64,000 nt of DNA from Propionibacteriaceae bacterium (GTDB taxonomy: Bacteria > Actinomycetota > Actinomycetes > Propionibacteriales > Propionibacteriaceae): the NCBI GenBank assembly GCA_017306015.1, contig JAFKJK010000009.1, forward strand, positions 248,001 through 312,000, written 5' to 3'. Under the pieces are notes generated by a model, which was not told the DNA's origin, did not search any database, and was given only the letters and a program-made list of their open reading frames with translations. Below are positions 9,348-18,115 of the stretch, one piece after another. How positions within the stretch are numbered: the first letter of the stretch is position 1; every line of letters begins with the position of its first letter. The position numbers and the translations under genes are program-made.

Positions 9348-10233
9348 TCCGGCGTCGGTGGGGACGCTGACCATGCGTCCCCACCGACGACGGCGCAGCC
9401 TCGTCGGCCTCGTCCTGGTGGCACCGGTGCTGCTCGTCGTGGGCGTCTTCTTCTACGTGCCGGCGGCGTTGTCGCTCTACTGGAGTTTCACCAAGTACAA
9501 CGGCAACACCCCGCCGCAGTTCGTCGGGTTGAAGAACTACGCCTTCGTGCTCACCGATCCCCAGACACTCAACGCCTTCGGGCACACCGTTGTCTTCGCG
9601 CTCCTGTCGATGACCGTCGGCCCGCTCCTCGGACTTGTGTCCGCGCTGCTGCTCAACCTGCCGATCAGGGGCCGCGTGTGGTTCCGCAACGCCTTCTTCC
9701 TCCCGGTGGTGATGCCGCTGGTCGTCGCCGGCACGATCTGGAAGATGCTGCTCGCCGACAACGGGTTGATCAACCAGCTGCTCGGCGTCGTCGGTCTGGA
9801 CCATCAGTGGCTGACCGATCCGGGCACTGCTCTCTACGCCATCATCGCCACCAGCGTCTGGCAGGGCTTCGGCTTCGAGACGGTTGTCTTCCTGTCGGCG
9901 CTCCAGTCCATTCCCTTCGAGCTGTACGAGGCGGCGCGCTGCGACGGGGCGAACTCCTGGCACCAGTTCTGGGCGGTCACGCTCCCGGCGCTGCGTCCGA
10001 CGATGGTGTTCGTGTTCGTCGTCGGTGTGATCGGCGCCTTCCAGGCGTACGACCAGGTCTATGTCATGACCCAGGGCGGTCCACTTCGATCGACCGAGAC
10101 GATCGTGTTCCTCCTCGTGGAGCGGTTCCACGAGCTCAAGCTGGGTCCGGCCTCCGCGATCGCCTACCTCCTGGTCGCAGTGCTCGCGACGCTGTCGGCG
10201 CTCCAGCTACGCCTGGGGAAGGAGAAGGCGTGA
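9328..10233 (+). CDS. Sugar ABC transporter permease (MalF type)
   Basis: A 301-residue inner-membrane permease with six predicted helices; the first is around residues 28-50. The EAA cytoplasmic loop reads EAARCDGANSWHQFW. I use the ATG at 9328, which overlaps the binding-protein gene by 20 bp and has AGGAAA just upstream. An in-frame ATG at 9373 (MRPHRRRRS) with GGTGGGG upstream is a credible alternative that would remove 15 residues. It pairs with the next permease to form the channel. Confidence 0.9.
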   Translation: MPLSTASPASVGTLTMRPHRRRRSLVGLVLVAPVLLVVGVFFYVPAALSLYWSFTKYNGNTPPQFVGLKNYAFVLTDPQTLNAFGHTVVFALLSMTVGPLLGLVSALLLNLPIRGRVWFRNAFFLPVVMPLVVAGTIWKMLLADNGLINQLLGVVGLDHQWLTDPGTALYAIIATSVWQGFGFETVVFLSALQSIPFELYEAARCDGANSWHQFWAVTLPALRPTMVFVFVVGVIGAFQAYDQVYVMTQGGPLRSTETIVFLLVERFHELKLGPASAIAYLLVAVLATLSALQLRLGKEKA

Positions 10234-11066
10234 TGGGCAGGCGCGGAGGGCGACCCGTCGCCTATGCGGTACTCGGCATCTGGGGCGCCGCCATGGTCGT
10301 CCCCTGGCTGTGGCCGGTGCTGACGTCGCTGAAACAACCCTCGGACGTGTTCACGAGCGTCCTGCCGCCGACCTGGACCCTCGACGCCTACGTCCGCGTG
10401 TTCAGCCTCGGGTCGTTCCCCCGGTACCTGGCGAACTCGGTGATCGTCGCGGCCACCGTCGTCGCGCTGAACGTCCTGCTCGACACCATGGCCGCCTATG
10501 CCTTCGCCAAGCTGGATTTCCCTTTCCGCAACGTCCTGTTCGGCGCCCTCCTGGTCACGATGATGGTGCCCAGCCAGGTCAATCTGATTCCGCTCTACCG
10601 AATGATGATAGGCCTCCATTCCGCGATTCCCTTCCTCGGCGCCGACACCCTGTCCGGGATCATCCTGCCGGGAGCGGTGAACGTGTTCGGGATATTCCTG
10701 ATGCGTCAGTATTTCGAGTCCATCCCCGACAGCATCCTCGAGGCGGCCCGGATCGACGGGTGTTCGGAGTGGACCATCCTGCGCCGAATCGTGTTTCCCC
10801 TGGCGACGCCGGCACTGGCAACCCTGATGGTGTTCGTGCTGCTGTCCACCTGGAGCGACTTCCTGTGGCCGAGCATCATCTCCAGCTCCGAGGATTCGCG
10901 GACGCTGCCCGTGGGCCTGGCGCTGCTCGCCCAACGCAACACCGTGAGCTGGCCGGAGACCATGGCCGGTGCCGTGGTCACGGCCGTGCCGATGGCGCTG
11001 GCATTCTCCGTTCTCCAGAAGAGATTCATCGAGGGCCTGACCGCAGGTTCGGTCAAGGACGCGTGA
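10233..11066 (+). CDS. Sugar ABC transporter permease (MalG type)
   Basis: A 277-residue permease with six predicted membrane helices and the EAA-loop signature EAARIDGCSEWTILRRIVFP near residue 175, typical of the second permease of CUT1 importers. The ATG shares one base with the TGA of the preceding permease gene. The reading frame stays open upstream of this ATG only because of GC-rich sequence; the overlap and MGRRGG start are the natural N-terminus. The gene ends 21 bp before the SIS-domain gene. Confidence 0.92.
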   Translation: MGRRGGRPVAYAVLGIWGAAMVVPWLWPVLTSLKQPSDVFTSVLPPTWTLDAYVRVFSLGSFPRYLANSVIVAATVVALNVLLDTMAAYAFAKLDFPFRNVLFGALLVTMMVPSQVNLIPLYRMMIGLHSAIPFLGADTLSGIILPGAVNVFGIFLMRQYFESIPDSILEAARIDGCSEWTILRRIVFPLATPALATLMVFVLLSTWSDFLWPSIISSSEDSRTLPVGLALLAQRNTVSWPETMAGAVVTAVPMALAFSVLQKRFIEGLTAGSVKDA

Positions 11067-11087
11067 AAGTGACTGAAAGGGCCCAGT

Positions 11088-12149
11088 GTGGGTGACATCC
11101 TGATAACCGAGATCGAGCAGCAACCGACTGCCGTACGAGCGACCGCTGACGGCTTGTCCGACCAGCTGTCCGCCTTCCAGGCGGTTCGCGAACTCCTGGG
11201 TTCGCGCGGCTCGGCACCCGTCGTGATCACCGGAATGGGCAGCTCCCAGGACGCCGCCGAAGCGCTCGCGAGCAGGCTGGCTCGCCGCGGGCTCGCGACG
11301 CACGCGGTGAACACCGCCGAACTGGTCCGATTCCGGCTCGCGATGCTCCGGCCGGGATCGGTCGTGATCGCGCTGAGCCAGTCGGGCGAGAGCGCTGAGC
11401 TGGTCCGGCTGTCCCGGGAGCTGAGTCGACTCGACACAGTGCGGCTGGTGGCGGTGACCAACACTCCCGAGAGCACCCTGGCCAGGCGGGCGGCGGTCAG
11501 CCTCGAACTCAACTGCGGCCCCGAGCAGGGTCCCACCACCAAGAGCATCCAGTCGATGATGATCGTCCTGGCCGTGATCGAGGAGCTGGCCGTGACCGAT
11601 CGGTCGATGGTCGAGATCATCGACCTGGTCCAGGCCCACGCCGAGCAGCTCGCCACAGCCATCGCCGACCTGCTCGAGCGGCGGGAGGCGATCATCGGCA
11701 CCATGCGGGACTGGCTCGGCGAGAGCTGCTCGGTCTGGCTGCTCGGCCGCGGTCAGGGGCTGGCCGCCGTCGAGACCTCCGCGCTCGTCCTGAAGGAGGC
11801 CGGTCACCAACAGGCCGCGGCGATGGACCCGGCCGAGTTCCGGCACGGACCGTTCGAACTCGCCGGGCCGGACCTCGCGGTCGCGGTCGTGAGCGTGGAG
11901 CCGTCGGTCCTCGAGCTGGACGACGCGCTTCTCGCCGACCTCGCCGATCACCGGACGCGAGTGCTCCAGCTCGGCGCACTGCCGCCGGACCGCCCGTGGC
12001 CGAGCCTGAACCTGCCCATCCGGGACAGCCTGGTGGACGCATCGCTGGCCGTTGTGCCCTTCCAGCTGCTGACGTGGTCGCTTGCCGTCGAGCGGACACC
12101 GGAACCTGGCAGGTTCGTCAAGGGCGGCAAGACCACCACCAAGGAGTGA
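11088..12149 (+). CDS. SIS-domain sugar isomerase/deaminase (GlmS-isomerase-like)
   Basis: A 353-residue cytoplasmic protein with two SIS domains, equivalent to the isomerase half of glucosamine-6-phosphate synthase without its glutaminase half. The first domain has the phosphosugar loop ITGMGSSQDAA and ALSQSGESAEL (about residues 45-105). The second carries LLGRGQG, LKEAGHQQAAAMDPAEFRHGP (about 215-255), matching the GlmS/AgaS layout. The family includes AgaS, FrlB and NagB-II, which isomerise or deaminate amino- or amine-sugar phosphates. It starts at GTG. The context suggests action on the kinase product. Confidence 0.88.
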   Translation: MGDILITEIEQQPTAVRATADGLSDQLSAFQAVRELLGSRGSAPVVITGMGSSQDAAEALASRLARRGLATHAVNTAELVRFRLAMLRPGSVVIALSQSGESAELVRLSRELSRLDTVRLVAVTNTPESTLARRAAVSLELNCGPEQGPTTKSIQSMMIVLAVIEELAVTDRSMVEIIDLVQAHAEQLATAIADLLERREAIIGTMRDWLGESCSVWLLGRGQGLAAVETSALVLKEAGHQQAAAMDPAEFRHGPFELAGPDLAVAVVSVEPSVLELDDALLADLADHRTRVLQLGALPPDRPWPSLNLPIRDSLVDASLAVVPFQLLTWSLAVERTPEPGRFVKGGKTTTKE

Positions 12150-12154
12150 CGACG

Positions 12155-14221
12155 ATGCCGCAGATCCCCGACCGCGTCCGCACGGGCCACCACTTTCTCC
12201 GCAGCGGAGGCCGCTCGATCGTCCCGGTGGGCACCCACTTCGTGCCGTCCAGCGGGCCGGACTGGCCCTGGCGGGTCGGGGCGGACACCTTTGACGCCGC
12301 GTTCGCCGCCATCGCCGGCGCGGGCCTGAACGCGGTGCGCATCGACCTGCTCTGGGCGGCGATGGAACCGCAGCAGGGTCACCTCGACGAGGCTCACCTG
12401 GAGGTGCTCGACGAGATCGTGGACGCCGCCGCGCGGCACGGGCTGTGGATCCATCCGACCTTCTTCATCGGCGGTGAGGTGGGCGACGCGTACTGGGACA
12501 TTCCCTGGGCGTCCGGACGCAACCCCCACACCGACCCGGAACTGATCCGGACGCAGGTGGCACACGTCGCCGCCATTGGCCGGCGCTGGGCAGCTCGGGA
12601 CGAGATCATCGCCTGGGACCTCACCGACGAGCCGCCCTTCTGGCTGTTCCCCGACAGCACATCGGACCAGGACGCGGCGGCCTGGACGGCGGCGCTGTGC
12701 GAGTCGCTCCGGCGGGTCGACCCCGATCACCTCATCACCGTCGGGACGGCGTCGCAGGAGGTCGGCCGGGGACCGTTCCGGGCCGACGTGATCGGTGACC
12801 AGCTGGACTTCGCGTGCGTCCATCCGTATCCGATCTTCAGCCCGGTCAACTACCCCGAGCAGCTCATCGGCCGCCGGACGACCCATGCGCACGCCTTCGA
12901 GACAGCCCTCGCCCGTGGCGCCGGGCGTCCGGTGATGGTCCACGAGTACGGCGCGTCCAGCGCGCAGTTCGCGCCGGAACGGATTGCGATCCACGACCGG
13001 CTCGCGACCTGGGCCGCTTTCGGACGGGGGGCGATCGGCTTCTTCTCGTGGTGCTGGAACGACGCCGAACCGGCCGCCTACGCCAGAGCTCCGTACGTGC
13101 GCACGGCCCACGAGACCCAGTTCGGGATGGTCACCCATGACGGCACTCCGCGGCCCAGGGCCGCGGAACTCACCCAGCTGGCCGACGTGCTGGGTTCCAT
13201 CGACCTCGACCGCTTCGCCGGTGCGGGCCCCGTCGCCTCGGCCGCCATCCTCGTGCCGCACGAGTACGTCCGCCCGTACGACCCGGCGGCCTTCGGTCTC
13301 GATGACGCGCCGGCCGGACCCTACCTGCCGACGGAGAGGGTCTGGCATCCCGACCGGGACGTCCAGCCTCTGACCGCGTCCTGGCTGAACACGTTCGTCC
13401 TCGCCGCCCAGGCAGGAATGGCGCTGGACTTCGTCCGGGAGCGGATCGACGGCGTGCTGCCAGACCCGGCGTCCACCCCCCTGCTGCTATGCCCGGCACC
13501 CCTGACCACCTGCGAGAACTCGCTGGTCGGGCTGCGGACCAGCCACTGGCAGGCGGCAGCCGAGTATGTCGAAGCCGGCGGCACGCTGTACCTGTCGTGC
13601 TCGGTCGCGACAGCCATCCCCGGCCTGGACGAACTCGCCGGGGTCAGGATCCTGGACCGCGCCGACACCGGGCCGGTCAGCGCCCGCTTCGACGTCGGTG
13701 TCGGCTCCGTCCCCGCCGGCACCACGTTGAGCCTTCCGGCTCCGGTCGACCCGCTCCGCCGCGGGGTCGAACTGGAGAGCACCGACGCGGAGGTGCTGTG
13801 CCGCGATCGGCTCGGGCTCCCCGTCCTGACCATCGCCCATCGCGGACGCGGTCACGTGGTCACCTGCTCGCAGCCGCTGGAACTCCGGCTTGCCGAACAG
13901 CCCGGTGATCCGTTCGCGGAGACCGGGGCATGGAGCGTCTACGCCGTCCTCGCGGCGATCTCCGGCGCAGCGCTGCCCGCACGCCTCGAGCATGCCGATG
14001 CCACCAACGGCGTCCTTGGCGGTGACGGCGGTGGCCTCCTCGTCGTCACCAACCACACCCCCCGTCCGATCACCGGACGCGTCCTGCTGCCCCCCGGTGC
14101 CCGGGATCCACGGATCGAGTTCCCCAGCGGCCAGGTCCTCGACCCGGACGAGACGACCCTGCCCGGCTACGGCGTGCTCGTGGTCGGCTGGACGGACGGC
14201 GACCGGGAGGCGCACCGGTGA
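12155..14221 (+). CDS. Glycoside hydrolase, clan GH-A (GH5/GH42-like) with C-terminal GATase-like domain
   Basis: A 688-residue enzyme with no signal peptide, so it should be cytoplasmic and act on imported oligosaccharides. The first 390 residues form a (beta/alpha)8 barrel: RIDLLWAAMEP, the probable acid/base Glu in WDLTDEPP (about residue 158), and the probable nucleophile Glu in MVHEYGASS (about 267). A Rossmann-like region follows (LLLCPAPLTTCEN, then EYVEAGGTLYLSC), resembling the GATase-like domain of GH42 beta-galactosidases. The C-terminus is a small beta domain. The ATG has AAGGAG 9 nt upstream. Bond specificity is not evident. The stop overlaps the next GTG. Confidence 0.82.
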   Translation: MPQIPDRVRTGHHFLRSGGRSIVPVGTHFVPSSGPDWPWRVGADTFDAAFAAIAGAGLNAVRIDLLWAAMEPQQGHLDEAHLEVLDEIVDAAARHGLWIHPTFFIGGEVGDAYWDIPWASGRNPHTDPELIRTQVAHVAAIGRRWAARDEIIAWDLTDEPPFWLFPDSTSDQDAAAWTAALCESLRRVDPDHLITVGTASQEVGRGPFRADVIGDQLDFACVHPYPIFSPVNYPEQLIGRRTTHAHAFETALARGAGRPVMVHEYGASSAQFAPERIAIHDRLATWAAFGRGAIGFFSWCWNDAEPAAYARAPYVRTAHETQFGMVTHDGTPRPRAAELTQLADVLGSIDLDRFAGAGPVASAAILVPHEYVRPYDPAAFGLDDAPAGPYLPTERVWHPDRDVQPLTASWLNTFVLAAQAGMALDFVRERIDGVLPDPASTPLLLCPAPLTTCENSLVGLRTSHWQAAAEYVEAGGTLYLSCSVATAIPGLDELAGVRILDRADTGPVSARFDVGVGSVPAGTTLSLPAPVDPLRRGVELESTDAEVLCRDRLGLPVLTIAHRGRGHVVTCSQPLELRLAEQPGDPFAETGAWSVYAVLAAISGAALPARLEHADATNGVLGGDGGGLLVVTNHTPRPITGRVLLPPGARDPRIEFPSGQVLDPDETTLPGYGVLVVGWTDGDREAHR

Positions 14222-14904
14222 CCGGGCGCGATCTCCTCACCTGCCTGGCCGGCGGGTTGATCGTCTCCTGTCAGGCGGACGCGTCCAGCCCACTGCGCGA
14301 TTCCGGAGTGATCGCCCGACTGGCGCTCTGCGCGGAGCTCGGCGGCGCGGTCGCGCTCCGCGTCGACTCACCGGGCGACATCAGGGCTGTCAGGGAACTG
14401 TGCACGCTCCCGGTCCTGGGGCTCCACAAGCGCCCGGGAAGCTACCGTCCCCTGATCACCACCACCTTCGACGATGCAGCCGGCCTCGTTGTCGCAGGCG
14501 CGGACCTGGTCGCGATCGAGGTCTCGCCGGACTCACCCGCCGCCGTCCGGCTCATCGAACGGGTCGCTCGTGAACTCGGGGTCCCGGTCGTGGCCGACGT
14601 TGCGACGCTCGAGGCGGGCGAACAGGCGGTGGCTGCCGGCGCACAGCTGGTGGCCACGACGCTGTCCGGCTACCTGCACGGGTCGGCCGCAGCCGACGGA
14701 CCGGATGTCGGCCTCGTCCGCCACCTCGCCGGCCTGGGGATCCCCGTCGTGGCGGAGGGCCGATACCGAACCCGGGACCAGGTGGCCGCGGCCTTCGCAG
14801 CGGGCGCGCACGCGGTGGTTGTCGGCAGCGCCATCACCGACCCGAGGTCCACGACGAGCTGGTTCGCCGCGGCCACGCCGTCGCGCGGCGTTGCCCGCTC
14901 CTGA
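14218..14904 (+). CDS. nanE: Putative N-acylmannosamine-6-phosphate 2-epimerase
   Basis: A 228-residue TIM-barrel protein of the NanE family, which converts ManNAc-6-P to GlcNAc-6-P. Family markers are GGLIVSCQA (residues 12-20), LGLHKRP with the probable catalytic Lys 71, the phosphate-binding VVAEGRYRT and the C-terminal HAVVVGSAITDP. The start is GTG overlapping the preceding TGA. It is the last gene of the operon. Together with the ROK kinase and SIS protein this points to a ManNAc or related 2-acylamino sugar, although NagA and NagB are not in the window. Confidence 0.87.
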   Translation: MTGRDLLTCLAGGLIVSCQADASSPLRDSGVIARLALCAELGGAVALRVDSPGDIRAVRELCTLPVLGLHKRPGSYRPLITTTFDDAAGLVVAGADLVAIEVSPDSPAAVRLIERVARELGVPVVADVATLEAGEQAVAAGAQLVATTLSGYLHGSAAADGPDVGLVRHLAGLGIPVVAEGRYRTRDQVAAAFAAGAHAVVVGSAITDPRSTTSWFAAATPSRGVARS

Positions 14905-14954
14905 CCGACTCCCGGCGGCTGGCGGGATTCGGCCACGCCGGCTGTCCAGCGGCC

Positions 14955-16232
14955 CTACAGCGCCTCGGTGGCTTCCTCCGCTGCGGTCAGCAGGACGGAC
15001 GGCTCGCGCACGACGGGACGCGCGCGCAGGCTGCGGACCTCAGGGGCGCACAGCGCGGCGAGCGTGACGGCGATCATGATCACGCCGGTGCCGATCAGGG
15101 CGGCGTTCACGCCGAAGGCGAGGATCGCCGGCCCGGCCAGGACGAGGCCGAGCGGCCCGAGCATCAGCGAACCCAGCGCGTCGTAGGACGCGACCCGGGA
15201 CAGCGACTCGGGCGGCACCTCGGCCTGCATGGTGGTCAGCCACAGCACCCCGAACAGCTCGAAGCACACCCCGAGCAGGGCCATCGAGCCGATCAGCGCC
15301 CACAGCGGCGCGTCCAGCCCCATCAGGACGGGTGGCAGGCCCGCCGACAGCGTCGCCAGCGTCCCGACGAAGATCGGGCGCGACGGCTTCCACAGCAGCG
15401 AGAGCGTCACGCCGGCGATCGCGCCGACGGCCTCGCCGGCGAGGATCGCCGTCCACGCTGCCGGGCCGCCGAGTTGGGCCTTCGCGTACACCGGCCCGAG
15501 GACCCCTTGCGCGGCCTGCAGCACCATCACCAGGATCGACCACTGGGCGACGACCACCCACAGCCACTGGCGGGAGGTGAACTCGCCCCAGCCCTCGACG
15601 AGCTGGCGCAGCGGGTGGGTGTCGGAGTCGGCCAGGTGCCCCTCCACCTTCGGGACGCCCAGGAGCAGTACCCCGGCCACCGCGAAGATCGCGCCGGAGG
15701 CGATCATCGCCCAGCCGCCGCCGAGCCACACGACCGTCGCGCCGCCGGCGACCAGCCCGCCGAGCCGGGCCGCTGCCGCTCCCATGGCGAGCCAGGAGTT
15801 CGCGGGCTGGCGCTGCTCGGCCGGGACGAGGTCGGGGATGATGCCGGTGAGCGCCGGATAGACCATGGCCCCGGCGAGTCCGGCCACAGCCGCAGAGGTG
15901 CAGATCAGCCACAGCGGAGCGAACCCGGTGAGCAGCATCGCGCCGATGCCGCCGAAGCCGACGGCCTCCAGCCAGATGCCGGTCTGCAACACCCCGCGGC
16001 GCGGGTAGCGGTCGGCGACCACCCCGCCGATGAGCATGAACAGCACCGTCGGGACGAGTTGGGCGGCGAGCACCAGCGACAGCGTCCCCGCGTCCGCCCC
16101 GGGAAGGTCGAGGATGCCGAACGCCAGCGCCACCGGGGCGAACGCCATCCCGAGCATCGACAGCGTCCGGGCGGCGAGCAGTACCAGGAACGGCCGGTTG
16201 CGCAGCAGTTCCCTGGTCTCGGACGTGGGCAT
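14955..16232 (-). CDS. MFS transporter (EntS-like exporter)
   Basis: A 425-residue major-facilitator protein with twelve predicted helices. The A-motif-like loop between helices 2 and 3 reads GGVVADRYPRR. Its length and N-terminal sequence resemble the EntS/DUF-MFS group of small-molecule exporters. It stands alone between the two sugar loci, facing minus. Its substrate is unknown. The 110-bp gap to the permease gene on its far side contains no clear promoter motif. Confidence 0.88.
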   Translation of the reverse strand: MPTSETRELLRNRPFLVLLAARTLSMLGMAFAPVALAFGILDLPGADAGTLSLVLAAQLVPTVLFMLIGGVVADRYPRRGVLQTGIWLEAVGFGGIGAMLLTGFAPLWLICTSAAVAGLAGAMVYPALTGIIPDLVPAEQRQPANSWLAMGAAAARLGGLVAGGATVVWLGGGWAMIASGAIFAVAGVLLLGVPKVEGHLADSDTHPLRQLVEGWGEFTSRQWLWVVVAQWSILVMVLQAAQGVLGPVYAKAQLGGPAAWTAILAGEAVGAIAGVTLSLLWKPSRPIFVGTLATLSAGLPPVLMGLDAPLWALIGSMALLGVCFELFGVLWLTTMQAEVPPESLSRVASYDALGSLMLGPLGLVLAGPAILAFGVNAALIGTGVIMIAVTLAALCAPEVRSLRARPVVREPSVLLTAAEEATEAL

Positions 16233-16342
16233 GACGCGTTCTCTCGGAATGGGGGAGCCTTACATAGTCGCACCACGGCTTCCGTCCCAGCAAGTCCGAC
16301 GACGTTTCGGCCGCGGTGGCGTACCCGGCCCACCGGCCACGA

Positions 16343-17134
16343 CTACTTGATCGCGCCCGCCGTGAGGCCCCGTTCGAAGAACTTCTGGAACGACAGGTAG
16401 CCGATCACGATCGGCAGGCACATCAGGACGAGGGCGGCGAAGATCTTGGGCACGTCCGAGCCGTAGGTGGAGGTGAAGTAGGTCGGGATCTGCGTGATCA
16501 CCTGCATGGAGGTGCTCTGAAGGAAGACCAGCGGCAGAAAGAACTCGTTCCAGGAGTTGAGGAAGGCCCAGACGATCACGACGGCGATGATCGGCCGCGA
16601 CAGCGGGATCACGATCCTCGTGAGGGCGCCGAACGACGTGGCGCCGTCGATACGGGCAGCGTCCAGTAGCTCGTCGGGGATGCCCTTGACGAAGTTCCGG
16701 GTCAGAAGGATGGTCATGGGCAGCAGTCCCGCGGTCAGCGGGAGGATCACCGCCAGGTAGTTGTTGAACAGTCCCAACGTCTTGACGATCGTGAACAGCG
16801 GAACGACCAGAGCGACGGCAGGCAGCATCAGACCGGCCAGGATGGCGGTGAAGATCAGCTCGCGTCCGTGGAAGTGGAGCTTGCCCAGCGCGTACCCGGC
16901 CAGCATCGTGCTGGCGAACACGAGCCCGACCGTCCCGATCGAGATGATCAGGCTGTTCACCACGAAGGACAGGAACGGCGTCTGGGTGACCACCGCGGTG
17001 TAGTTGACGACTGCGCCGGCTCCCTCGAAGCTGATGGCGACGATCCACAGCAGCGGGAGCAGGAACGGGAGCACCAGGACGGTGGCCAGCACCTGGTAGA
17101 GGGTGCGGCTGCGCCAGGTCGGACGGGTGAACAT
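16343..17134 (-). CDS. Carbohydrate ABC transporter permease (MalG type)
   Basis: A 263-residue permease with six predicted membrane helices. The EAA-type loop DAARIDGATSFGALTRIVIP lies near residue 160. It is the last gene of the minus-strand operon headed by the LacI regulator and lies 1 bp from the MalF-type gene. As with the first importer, no ATPase is encoded alongside, so a shared ATPase is expected. Confidence 0.92.
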   Translation of the reverse strand: MFTRPTWRSRTLYQVLATVLVLPFLLPLLWIVAISFEGAGAVVNYTAVVTQTPFLSFVVNSLIISIGTVGLVFASTMLAGYALGKLHFHGRELIFTAILAGLMLPAVALVVPLFTIVKTLGLFNNYLAVILPLTAGLLPMTILLTRNFVKGIPDELLDAARIDGATSFGALTRIVIPLSRPIIAVVIVWAFLNSWNEFFLPLVFLQSTSMQVITQIPTYFTSTYGSDVPKIFAALVLMCLPIVIGYLSFQKFFERGLTAGAIK

Positions 17135-17135
17135 C

Positions 17136-18062
17136 TCAGACCTCCCGGTCCAGCTTGTAGAGGTGGGTCTGCACGACGGTCAGCACGAGAGCGAGCAGCA
17201 GCATCACGATCGACAAGGCGGCGCCGTAGCCGACGTGGAACTGCAGGATGCTCTGCTTGTAGATGTAGGTGGTGAGGAACTCGGTGCTTCGGCCGGGCCC
17301 TCCACCAGTGATCAGGTAGACGATGTCGAACGTCTTCAGCGATCCGATCACCCCGGTCAGGATCAGCGTCAGGTGAGTGGGTCGCAGTTGCGGCACCACG
17401 ATGTGGCGGACGGTCCGCCAGGTCCCGGCCCCGTCGATCTGGGCAGCCTCCAGGTGACTCTGCTCGATCTGGGACAGCGCCGCCTGGTAGAGGATGAAGC
17501 TGAATCCGGTCCACTGGAAGATGTTCACTGCGGCCAGGGCGTACAGCGCGACGTCGGGGTCGGCCACCCACGCCTGCTGGAAGGCGCCGAGCCCCAGAGC
17601 GCTGAGGACGTCGTTCACCTGCCCGTCGGGACGGAGGAACTGGCGGAAGGCCGTCGAGACCGCAGCGGGGGCGAGCACCACCGGGATGAACACGATCGCC
17701 TTGTAGACCGCCCGCCCCACCACCGGCCCGTTGAACACCAGGGCAAGCAGCAGGCCGACCGCCATCTGTACCACGATCGTGATCGCGCCGAAGATGGCGA
17801 TATGGGACAGCGCCCCCCAGAAGATCGGGTCCCGAGCGATCTTGAGATAGTTGCCCGGCCCGACGGCGGCCGGGTTCGGGCTGATCCCGTTCCAGTCCAG
17901 CGTGGACACCCACAGGTTGTACAGAACACCGAAGTAGACGATGCCGACCACCAGCATCAACGCCGGAATCAGGTAAAGGTAGGCCGTCAGCCGGTCCCTC
18001 CGCCGCCGGTGTCGACGCGCGGCGGCCGGGGCGCCGGTCGTGCTCGCGAGTTGCTGGCTCAT
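17136..18062 (-). CDS. Sugar ABC transporter permease (MalF type)
   Basis: A 308-residue permease with six predicted helices and an Arg-rich cytoplasmic N-terminus (RRHRRRRDR). The EAA loop reads EAAQIDGAGTWRTVRHIVVP near residue 205. I place the start at 18062 (MSQQLAST) because GGGAGGAAG stands 3 nt upstream; the frame is open for 13 more codons but that extension lacks a ribosome site. It pairs with the downstream permease. Confidence 0.92.
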   Translation of the reverse strand: MSQQLASTTGAPAAARRHRRRRDRLTAYLYLIPALMLVVGIVYFGVLYNLWVSTLDWNGISPNPAAVGPGNYLKIARDPIFWGALSHIAIFGAITIVVQMAVGLLLALVFNGPVVGRAVYKAIVFIPVVLAPAAVSTAFRQFLRPDGQVNDVLSALGLGAFQQAWVADPDVALYALAAVNIFQWTGFSFILYQAALSQIEQSHLEAAQIDGAGTWRTVRHIVVPQLRPTHLTLILTGVIGSLKTFDIVYLITGGGPGRSTEFLTTYIYKQSILQFHVGYGAALSIVMLLLALVLTVVQTHLYKLDREV

Positions 18063-18115
18063 GACTTCCTCCCGGTTGGGGTGGCGCGCCCACCGCGCCA
18101 CCCCCGACTCGGCTT

